Source of the DNA: Sinohyriopsis cumingii
Taxonomy: Eukaryota; Mollusca; Bivalvia; Unionida; Unionidae
NCBI GenBank assembly: GCA_028554795.2
Contig: CM068842.1
Location: 29,155,077 to 29,219,076 of the forward strand
DNA: 64,000 bases
Direction of reading: 5' to 3'
In this document: in pieces, positions 34,236 through 49,100 of the stretch
Layout: the number at the start of each line of letters is the position of its first letter
Numbering within the stretch: the first letter of the stretch is position 1
The notes under the pieces: model-generated
The model's database searches: none
The model's input: the letters and a program-made list of their open reading frames with translations, nothing else
Told to the model about the DNA's origin: nothing
Position numbers and translations under genes: made by a program

Positions 34236-34679
34236 ATGGATTCGCCGTCACGTTACAGATACGACACTGTGCGAGAATACGCCGCCGATTTAAAGGCGCG
34301 CTCGGAACAATATCATGTAAAAATAAAAAAATACCATCGAAAAATAACCGCGATTGACGTCGCTGTGTACTCGATATCCGGGATCATGGCCGGCGCGGGT
34401 GTTATTTTGTCGTCGGTTACAATGATAGCTCCGATTGCTATTTCAGCAGCAACAACAATCGCGGGGGTTGCAATCGCAATTACAAAAAAACTATCATCGT
34501 GTGCTCAGAAAAAACTCAGCGAGTATACAGTTCGCCACCAAATAGTATTTGACGCGTACTTGAAATTATCCGAATTGATCTCGCTGTCGATAGATAATTC
34601 GTTTATATCCGATGTTGAATTTTTCGCGATGACCCAGTTGTATAACTCCGCGATGTTGAAATTAGAAATTGAAAATTAA
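34236..34679 (+). CDS. two-helix membrane protein of the virion block
   Basis: 147 aa, intact. A charged N-terminal helix (residues 5-37, 'TVREYAADLKARSEQYHVKI') is followed by two hydrophobic segments (about 40-60 and 62-83) and a mostly helical C-terminal half. Similar proteins occur near the capsid genes in other Polintons as far as I can recall. A role in an inner membrane or in entry is possible but not shown. The ATG is preceded by 'tatttaataa'. Confidence 0.55.
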   Translation: MDSPSRYRYDTVREYAADLKARSEQYHVKIKKYHRKITAIDVAVYSISGIMAGAGVILSSVTMIAPIAISAATTIAGVAIAITKKLSSCAQKKLSEYTVRHQIVFDAYLKLSELISLSIDNSFISDVEFFAMTQLYNSAMLKLEIEN

Positions 34680-34696
34680 CTTTAGTGATAACAATA

Positions 34697-36017
34697 ATGT
34701 CACTCGAACTGCTTCAACGGATCGCGGAGAACACAACTCCGATACAAACAAGCATGATATCGATAACGTCAACAAACCCTGAATTCAGTGTAAACTTTCC
34801 TTCGCCGATTCCTGTAAAGGAAATAGCGCTAGCGAAATTACGGGTGTATCATAGCTGGCCTAATATCAGATCAGTAGCGTTTAATGGTCAGAAACCAAAT
34901 AACTCGCTGATGTTCGCAAACAGTAATAAACCCGATGGAACACCAGACTGGAAAGAGGTTTCGATACCAACTGGGTCCTACCAAATTGAACAAATTGATG
35001 CTGAAATCCAGCGTAGAATAAAATCAATCACCGGTAAGGAATCAAAAATAGCTATAAAAGTTCATGAGCCGACGTTGTCATCGTCCATTGAGATATCCAC
35101 GGAGGGGTACGTCGTAGACATTTATAACAGTTCAATAAGAACCGTACTAGGATGGCCTGAAAAAAAACCTCAACGACGCGTTGAACCTGACACAAGTGTG
35201 CCATCATACAATGAAATTTATCTATCATACGGAAATGATTTATCTGAAATAAGAAAAGAAAGATTAGCCGAAAGATTTATATTCACAGATAAAAAAAAAC
35301 ATACAATGGGATTTTATCGTTAAGAAAACAGATGAATCAACTGTTACCATAGCGTTCACGTTATCTGACATCATTGGTTACTTCGCTGAGATCAATCGTA
35401 ATTTTCGGATACAGCTGGAACAACTACGGCGGACAAACTCACAAAAGCACGTTGAAGTGTTAAATCAACTTGTATCGGACATGGAATATATCCACGAACA
35501 AATCATTCAGACGATAATTAATAACAGCGATGATAACAAACAAAAGTTTCTAACCGGTTACAATATCACAGAAGCCGATTTACCGAATTTTAAGTTTTCC
35601 GGATACAACGCGCGCGAACTAGAGAAGTCTATCGGTGATTTTCTCGCCGAGCCTAAACAGGATTTAACGCTCCTTAAATACAACAATGACCCAGATGGAG
35701 GCGGCAGACATATTGCTCCGCATAACGTAAATATATCGACGGTGATAGCGCTCAATTTAGCATGCGATGCAATTGAAGGAAGTTATCAAATAGATACCAA
35801 ACAATCAAATCAAGCTCAACAGGGATACATCCTTTATTCATTTTCACCAACGGCTCCTCCAGGATTTTTAATAGTTGAAAGTCCAATTAATCCAGTCTAT
35901 ATGAGATGCCATAATAAATTGTTAACAAGAATTAATTTCAGACTTACTGATCAGTCAAATAATCTAATTGATTTACAAGATGAAGAGTTAGTGGTTACTC
36001 TATTTGTAAGATCGTAA
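34697..36017 (+). pseudogene. candidate minor capsid (penton-type) protein, one frame break
   Basis: The first frame runs from the ATG at 34697 ('MSLELLQRIAENTTPI') to 35323. The second, open from the A9 run at 35291-35299, runs to 36017, giving about 440 codons in all. The N-terminal part has 'ALAKLRVYHSWPNI', then 'IPTGSYQIEQIDAEIQRRI', and the C-terminal part ends 'FRLTDQSNNLIDLQDEEL'. This is a wording I associate with a structural protein found at the end of the virion block in this class. The break again leaves one base too many in an A-run. The minor-capsid call rests on position and general similarity, so it is tentative. Confidence 0.6.
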
Positions 36018-36033
36018 ATAATTTTTATTGTAA

Positions 36034-36308
36034 TGTGTAGCAGCAGAGGGGGCAATGACATCAACGCGGTCGTCGCTGTGTTTACCGGACGCTGACGACA
36101 CTAAGATCGACGCGCGCAGCGATTAATTAAACCAGTGCGTCGACGTAACAATTGTGTGATTCCCCCCCCCCCCATGACGACGACGACAACGTGGTTGTCG
36201 TCACTTTTTTTTACCACGCGGCGACGAGGCTTAATCTCTAAATGCAGAAAGTATCAATTAAACCAAATGACGTTTGGAATAAATGTCCGATTCGCCCCCT
36301 CTGCTGCT
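36034..36308 (-). repeat. right terminal inverted repeat
   Basis: 275 bp, inverted match to 20017-20293. The C12 run (36162-36173) corresponds to the G14 run of the left repeat. The 14-mer GCAGCAGAGGGGGC occurs at the inner edge (about 36040-36053) and its reverse complement at the outer edge (about 36294-36307). A 60-codon frame inside both TIRs is a by-product of the repeat. Confidence 0.95.
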
Positions 36309-36809
36309 TCTGCTGTACGGACATATCCTTAGGCAGACTTCGTGCCTCTGGTCATTACCCCTAGGTACAAGAGATTTTACTTTATTCAACCCCATCCACC
36401 CCATACCAAATATATATTTGTGAAGGCACAACCTATCTGAGTTCATCGAATGTATGTATAATACGCGCGATTGCCGAAATAATGAATAGTACAAAAAAAG
36501 TTATGGACCACGGTTTCAGGGGAAGGTGAGTAGCGTAGATGATTTGTCAAATCCAACGAATCAGATTGAAATATGCCATACCAAACCAGCAACGTTTGAT
36601 GGGACTGGTTCTTTGATAGATTATAAGTTTTACTTTGGGGCATGTACTCGCCCTATAGTCTGGTCCCCTGCTTAGTATGCTCCCTGCGTTGCACTCCGCT
36701 GTGAAAAATATATGATATGCAACAGGCTTGGTGACGGTGAATATATGCGTACGTGAATTATGTATAAATCCATGTACTTTTCTAAGTGGATTGTACGTTG
36801 TGTGGAATA

Positions 36810-36887
<78 letters not shown>

Positions 36888-36966
36888 TTATTTGTGATAA
36901 TTAGCTGATAATGCCAGGAGATATAAACTTAGGTGGATTAATATTTACTGAACTACTTGCACTGAG
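36309..36966. other. right flank of the Polinton, no gene
   Basis: No credible frame. 'tctgc' at 36309-36313 repeats the five bases before the left TIR. A (TA)n tract occupies 36812-36884. Confidence 0.45.
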
Positions 36967-37040
36967 TGTGTGTGTGTGATTTAGATTTTTAACGTCGCTT
37001 TAACAATTTGTTAGTCATATTGCTTCGATGTCTGCAGTGT
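36967..37040 (-). mobile_element. SINE family 1 tail fragment
   Basis: (GT)n followed by 'tttttaacgtcgctttaaca', matching the 3' end of the SINE at 6409-6734 ('tttttaacgtagctttaaca'). Confidence 0.65.
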
Positions 37041-37469
37041 AGGAAAAGAGTTTATATGTTTTTGTACAATTAGATTAAATTTTTTACATTTGTTATGTAT
37101 ATCTATATCGTTTGCTAAATTCTTGTCCGTCCCTTGAGCGTTGGAGTTTCTACCTAATTTGCGTTTGCCATGACTGTAAGAGGTACAAAAGATTTTACTT
37201 GAATTCGAGTTCAAGGCCTTACTCTGTTTACAAGTTAATTGGCTTTTCTGTTGGAAAACTATTGCATACTAGGTCAAAGGATTATTTGCATATATATGGA
37301 ATTTGGTAACAATTAATTCCTGTTTCATATCAGTGTTTGTGAATCTCTGTTCCGAGTTTGTAGTTGCGTTCAGATTTAATTCTAGAATATTTTTTTCAGT
37401 TAAATTACTCTTTGGAGTTATAAAGTGCTCGTTGACTTTTTGGACTAAACCACTACCTTGGGATTACTA

Positions 37470-37810
37470 AGAACTAGTTCAAAGACATTCTGGATTGTAC
37501 GATTGTGGTATATCAGGACATTCAAAATTATTGTTATATCAGGATATTCAAAATTATTGTTATATCAGGATATTCAAAATTATTGTTATATCAGGATATT
37601 CAAGACTAAACACTATTAGAATTCATTCGGACTATTCTGTAGTTTTGGACTTACGATAGGAAAGTTAGGATTATTTGGAATTTACTTTACAATCCTGTAA
37701 GTGTCTAATAAGTTTCACTTTGTAACTTTGAGAATTTAATTATTTGTTGATTTTACTAAAGTTGATGGTTTTGTTTCTTTCTGTTACTTAGTTTAAAAGC
37801 ATGCTGTCGT
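37470..37810 (+). repeat. dispersed repeat with 26-bp tandem array
   Basis: Related to 15600-16000. It contains four tandem units of 26 bp ('tatatcaggatattcaaaat' plus six bases) at 37509-37610. The shared end 'ttctgtt.cttagtttaa' looks like a splice acceptor but no exon follows. Confidence 0.55.
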
Positions 37811-38056
37811 AACACATTTTGTACTTCTTGTCTTAAAGCCATTCCAAGGAAAGTGGCCAGAGACATAGATTCAAGACAAAATAATATAGTATAGAAAACT
37901 AAATTACCAATTGTAGTTGAATAAATAGTTGGATATATGTACAGTATGTACAGAAAGACGCGTGAGCAGTCAATGTTAAAATATTCCAAACTGTTCTTAT
38001 ATGTTTGCGATCATCATAATGAGAGTCATTGAAAATAGTGTCATTGGAATGATTAT

Positions 38057-38152
38057 TATTATTATTATTATTATTATTATACATGTACAATTGCGTCACT
38101 GTCTTTGTCATAAAATGCTGCTTATGGCCAGTACATCGCACACACACACACA
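38057..38152. repeat. (ATT)n and (CA)n microsatellites
   Basis: An ATT run at about 38057-38079 and a CA run at about 38139-38153. Confidence 0.85.
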
Positions 38153-38194
38153 CAGACACACCTTTCATTAGGTATTATTGTCAAGGTGGTTGTT

Positions 38195-38310
38195 GATTGT
38201 TGTTTAATTCATATCACAGCGCAAGTTATACATGGCGGCCAGTACAACTGGTCGCGCAATAACCCAGGAAAACCCCTGTAAGAACTACCGAAATCTACCG
38301 GCAGGCAATT
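38195..38310 (-). mobile_element. SINE family 2 fragment
   Basis: Contains 'tatacatggcggccagtac' and 'aacccaggaaaacccc', matching the core of family 2. The head and the target-site duplication are not recognisable. Confidence 0.65.
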
Positions 38311-43199
<4,889 letters not shown>

Positions 43200-43820
43200 A
43201 AGCTTTATTGGGTGTAGACATCATAAGAAGACTTTCAGTGAAAATCTCATGTTGATACGACCATCCATTCACGAGAAGTAGCAATAGCAAGATTTTCAAG
43301 ATGGCTGTAGTGTGGCGGTCATATTCGATATCACATCTGTACCGTACCACATCTGTACCGTACCATGTTCATTTACGACAAACTGGACATTATAAGAAGT
43401 TGTGTTTTTTTTGGTGAAAACTCCAGATCAGTCTAGTGTTCGGTTGATGCGGATTTGTGATAATAAAACTTTCAAGATTCCGGTCATATTGGACTTCAAA
43501 TCAGCAGCACTTTCACTTAGGACCAATCATCTTTTTTATAGTGAAAATCCTGTGTTGATATAACTATATATTAAGGACGAGTAGCAATAAGATTTTCAAA
43601 ATGCCACTGTGCTGGCCATACTGGATTTGAGAGCAACACCGTGTTAACATAAGACCAACTAGACTATGGAATGAATGTGTGTGTAATGTGTCATGGTAAT
43701 CTTCTAAGTAGTTTAGGACGAGTAGTGATAACAATCTTGTGCTAACCGATAAATGGACGACGGAGAAGAGAGCATTGCATAATTTCTTCTGGTCTATGAC
43801 AAGCAGAGCTAATAAACCAC
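43200..43820 (+). repeat. degenerate ~145-bp repeat, block 1
   Basis: Recurring phrases 'agattttcaagatggc', 'ccatattggat', 'aggaccaactaga' and 'gaaaatc.catgttgatat' about every 140-150 bp, ending with 'ttctggtctatgacaagcag'. The same end phrase occurs near 47626. Confidence 0.65.
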
Positions 43821-43970
43821 TATATAAAGTCTGGTTTGATTTTGGATGTAGGAATAACATGATTAGCAGTTTTAAACTACAATGGACACGGTCTTACTGC
43901 GGCTTGTGGGAAACAATATAATATAAGTACGCTAGGAATGAAATCATTATTAAAAACTGTTTGCAGTGAA

Positions 43971-43976
43971 TTTATT
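43971..43976 (-). promoter_or_regulatory. polyadenylation signal candidate of the FABP gene
   Basis: AATAAA on the minus strand, 83 bp beyond the stop codon at 44059-44061. Confidence 0.55.
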
Positions 43977-44058
43977 CTAAAGATTTTGTATCAATGTTGT
44001 ATTAAGCAATATGGAATAAATACGAGTATGCACAAAATACTGCAATGACCGATGGCAT

Positions 44059-44109
44059 CTATTGTCTCTTGAATCTAATCGTGGCATGCACGTTCTTCAC
44101 ACTCATTAC
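44059..44109 (-). CDS. FABP exon 4
   Basis: Acceptor 'catcttttcag|GTA'. 16 codons ('VMSVKNVHATIRFKRQ') and a TAG stop at 44059-44061. The 51-bp length is standard for the last coding exon of this family. Confidence 0.9.
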   Translation of the reverse strand, partial: VMSVKNVHATIRFKRQ

Positions 44110-46036
44110 CTGAAAAGATGAAAATGTGTTTTTATAGCATACAGATTTACATCCATCCGAAATGAAAAGAAAAGGTGAGGTAACCGTTTAAAAGGGAAAA
44201 GTGATGTTGTCCAAAAATGGGCAAGGAGATGTTATTTTCTGAGCAATCCGACTGAAATTTTGTGCCATGCCTTCTCTGAAAAGCGATCGAGATCTCTTAT
44301 TACTGTCATTCTTGAAATAATGCCGTAAAAAATCTAGTAAGGTAAATCTAATTGCCAACAGACAGACATATACACATATGCACTGATTCCAGGCTATACA
44401 ACTAGTATGGCAAATCTAATTGCCAACAGACAGACATATACACATATGCACTGATTCCAAGCTATACAACTAGTAAGGCAAATCTAATTGCCAACAGACA
44501 GACATATAAACATATGCACTGATTCCAGGCTATACAGCTAGTAAGGCAAATCTAATTGCCAACAGACAGACATATACACATATGCACTGATTCCAAGCTA
44601 TACAGCTAGTAAGGCAAATCTAATTGCCAACAGACAGACATATAAACATATGCACTGATTCCAGGCTATACAACTAGTAAGGCAAATCTAATTGCCAACA
44701 GACAGACATATACACCTATACACTGATTCCAGGCTATACAAATATGACTTTGATAACGTTCTGGATATAAAGATCCTAGTTTGAAACTTTGACACTGCTG
44801 TGGTCTGCATGGCTTTTAAAAACGAATATTTGCATTAAAAAAGAATTAGTCGGAGCCCCAAATTATTACGACGAACGAACGAACGAACGAACGATAGATA
44901 GATAGATAGATAGAAGTTGATCCTTACTGATACTAGTTCATCTCCGGACACTTCATTTGTAACAATGATTTCAGCATCACCGGCTTTCTGCGTCTCTATG
45001 ATCTTTTTTTCTTCTATAACCACGGTACCCTGCAAATATAATTCTATACTATTATTGAACTCATTTCTGATGAACCTTTTGGGTAAGGAACTGGTGTCGA
45101 GGCTTAGTTCAAGTTTCAAAACCAACATGCACCAGAGGTGGTAATAATGTTTACACAGAACTGGAAGAATCTTACCAAACAAATCTGTTTCCTGATTATA
45201 TTTTGTTGGACTTTTAAGTAAAACTGTGACATGAGTAAATGAAAAGAAACTAAAAAAAGTGGAAAATATTTATATTTTGTAGAGTTGATTCACAATCAGG
45301 TCCTATACATTAATGTCTCCAAAAACTTCTTTCTTTAAATTATTTTGTTGCTATTATGAATGATTGCTCAATAATAAAAGCATATATCTATCTGTTCATG
45401 TAGGTACATTTACTCATATTAAATAATAATTGATTGTAGTAATCAAATTTCAAACTAATATACTTTAACCATGGTATATTCAATCATGATTGTTGAATAT
45501 ACCGCGCCTTAAATGTCGTCGAAAAACTTCCGGACAAAATTTATTCCTCGCTTTGAACTTTTACAATGGTGGCCTGAAAAGTGGACGTTGGGTCGATCAT
45601 AACAAATAACTGCCTTCACAACGCTCAAAATTTAATTCGTTTGAAATAAATCACACCTCTGGTTGGTCTCATCCAAATATTTCCACGGACTTTAACATTG
45701 ATCTTGCCGGATGTATTTACTGGGGGTGGGCTGTAAATAATGAACGTTGAAAATGTAAATGGGTGCATGAGTATCCGAATAAAGTGAATACTGACCAATT
45801 AAAGGCATATGTAATCAAATTCTAAAACATTGACACCCATTACTGAAACAATCGGAGCTGAATGCCTATATGGCTTGTACTAAAAGCGATGCATCATACA
45901 CTTTCATCAAAAGCCTTCAAACACAACGGTAAATATTGTAGTCACTAATATAGCTGAAATATTTAGTGCGACAATTTGCAAAAAATAGGAACGCTCTACA
46001 AGCTGAACGAGTCCCAAGTGTACTGGTCATATCAGT

Positions 46037-46105
<69 letters not shown>

Positions 46106-49100
46106 CGCCCCTAGTAATCTTAGAGAAATACCACTAACAATGCTATTAAATCACATTCAGTAATAAAACCAAACGCCAGCGTTATTATATGAAAATTCAA
46201 ATGTTATCACTGATAATGCTCTAAAATGTTAACGACAAAAGTAGAACGACAGAAATAAATATCAACAAGAGTCCCTCGAAGGGACTGATGCTCTGCTAGG
46301 CGAAAAGAACTTCCCTGAATTCAAGATAATACCATTTCTTCCTTTTAACTACTGAGTGCTGAAACCATGTTTAATATTTTTTAGCAGTTACAAGAGTTTT
46401 CAAAATTAGCTGCTGTGACGCACATATTCATCTGGTAAAAACCCCATGTCATACTTATCATCCATTTGGGGACAACACGATTTTTAAGACAGTTGTAGTG
46501 GCATCCATCTTAGATCTACGATAGGCATCAATTTTATTTAGGATAATTTATGCATCATAATAAGTCTATTGGTGGAAATCCCATGTTCACATTGGGAACC
46601 ATTTGAGAGGAGTAGAGATAACAATATTATCAAGATAATCACTATGCTGGCCATGTTAAGGGTTAGTTATTTTCGTTAAGGACCAACTAGACACCATAAG
46701 AACTCTCCTAAAACATGATGTCAAAATGACGTTAAATTTAAGAGGAATAGTGAACACAAGATTTCAAGCTTGCTTTTATACGAAGTTTTCAGTGAAACTC
46801 CCAGGCTGATATGAGCATTAATTCAGGATAAATAGTAATAACAATATTCTTCAAGCTGTGCATTGTGGCAGCCATAAAAGACAAAAACCTGCCATATTTT
46901 CATTTAGGACTAACGTGACAGAAGCCTTCTGGCGAAAACAGTGTGTTATGATGACTTTATATTCATGGAGGAGAAGTAATAATATGATTTTCAAGATGGT
47001 TGCTGTGGCAGGCAAGTTAAACCTCGTATCGGCTACATTTTCGTTTAGGTCGAACTAGACATCACAAGATGAGTTTTGGTGAAAACCCAATGACAACATG
47101 ATTTTCAGTTCAGGAGGAGTAGTGATAAGATTTTCAAGATGGCTTCTATGGCGGCCATACTGGATGACAGTCATGCACCACTTTTACTTAGGACCAACTG
47201 GACATCATTAGAAGTCTCTTAGTAAATCACCATGTTGATAATCTCATCCTCTTGCGATGAGTAACGGTACAAGATTTTAAAGATGGCCGATGTGTGGTGG
47301 CCATATTGGATATCAGATCGGCACCACTTTCATTTAGGACCAGTTAGACATCATAAGAAGTCATCTAATGCAATCCCTTTGTTGATGTGACACCCAATCA
47401 GAAGGAGAAGAATTAATTGGAATTTAAACATGGCTACCCTGGCAGCCATATTAATTGTTCAAGAAGCACCATTTTCATTTACGACCAACTAGACCATCGG
47501 TTGAATAGGTATGTAACGTTTCATTGCAATCCTCCAATTATTTTAGTAGGAGCGACGACAACAAACCAATGCTAACCTACGGAAGAATGAGAGGTGAAGG
47601 ACGGACGAAAGACCATCCCATAAACTCTTCTGATCTATGACAAGTAGATCAAGAACATAGCAAAAGACACTGGCATATATTTGGAAAGGCAATTTTAATT
47701 TTCTCAACGTCAAGAAGTAGTCCTGTTGAAACCAACGTAAAATACTTTACGATAAGAGAATATGAGACAAAACTGCTAATAGATTTATAGATAAATAATT
47801 CTCACAAAACTGTCAAGAATTTAGGTTTTGTTTCATTTGGACTTTATGGCACTGCAAACCAGGTAGGCAATTTAATGCCGAAGCAAGTGGAATAATAGAC
47901 GATTGAGGTTAATCCAATGGTAAGATTCTAACCCGCACCCTTTCGATCTCCATTAGTCGCCTCTTAACAGCATTCAGAAGGATACATGTGGCATATCCTA
48001 CATCCCGTACCCAGCAGGGGTTGAAAAATTTAGACTCAGACCTACATTCACATTATGTTCTGCAAGACAGGGTCAATACTGTTTGTGCTACTCGTTATGT
48101 TACGTGAACAACGTCGATCGAGATCTTTCAACCCATTACGCGACGAAAGATCTGGGACTGTGTTACTCGTAGTTAGCTGAGCATTCTGCATAGAAGAATA
48201 CATTATAACTTTCTATTAACGCTGTCTAATACCATTCTATTAAAGCCTTTATATTACCTTTAAAGCCTGTCCGGTCAGAGCAACGCTATCAAACTCTACA
48301 CCTGGTGTGAAGGTCGTATCCTTGATCCTATCACCGACTGTGGTCTTTAGGGTCCAGGAATCCCCACTATTGGAGATCTCCAGCATAGGTCTGCTCGCTC
48401 GTGCCACCGTCTGGTATTCCTCTGATATGCCTGAAGAAACAAAGATGATATCTGGATTGTATTCCACGCGGGAGAACATCATTTTACGATAGTCTGAGAT
48501 GAAGCCGTTAAAATTGTAAACACGACAGCTAAGCAAAGAAGAAGGAGTTATTTACATACACCTGATAGTTTTCAAGTGACATCACAAACCTCGAAGGGAC
48601 TGACCTTCTAAGGGGCGAAATGAATTTTCAGGATGTCAAGTCCATTTATTCATCTTAATTGTAGAATGTTGAAACTCGCTATCTCTCTTAAATATTTTTC
48701 AGCGATACAAATTTTTATTTAAGACGGTCATTGTGGCAGCCATATAGGATGTGCGATTGGCACAATTTCATTGAGGGCTAACTATGTCATAACAAGGCTA
48801 ATGGTGAAAGTCCTATCGTGATATAGCCATTCATTTGAGATGATTAGAAATAACACCGTTTTCACTTAAGTCCAAGTAACCAAACATTGCCTTGGCCCTC
48901 GGAGTGTATGGGTAGAGTGCCGCGTTTTCTCAGACGAAAGCTGTCAGTGTACAATGGAAATCAACTAGTTAAGGTCCCTCTGAATCACTGGTTGTTCACT
49001 CCGCTCCATGAAGTCTCAGGCAATCATGACCTTGATGGTTGAGAGGGGTATGTTTTATTTACTAGCAATAACCTGTCTGGCTCTTCCCTTGTTTCACGTG

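Larger units (their letters stand above)
20017..36308. mobile_element. Maverick/Polinton (adintovirus-like) element
   Basis: Complete 16.3-kb element with long TIRs and the diagnostic set for this class: rve integrase, A32/FtsK-like packaging ATPase, adenain-type cysteine protease, a B-family DNA polymerase and a double-jelly-roll-type major capsid protein. Unusual for the animal Polintons I know are the polymerase-helicase-HNH fusion, the phospholipase A2 and the added homing-type HNH. CG dinucleotides look commoner inside than in the flanks, consistent with a fairly recent arrival. Several genes are interrupted, so this copy is probably not functional as written. Confidence 0.93.

Noticed and set aside
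44338-44748. Regular 68-bp direct repeats resembling a CRISPR array
   Set aside because: Whole units are repeated without unique spacers, in a eukaryotic intron; it is a minisatellite.
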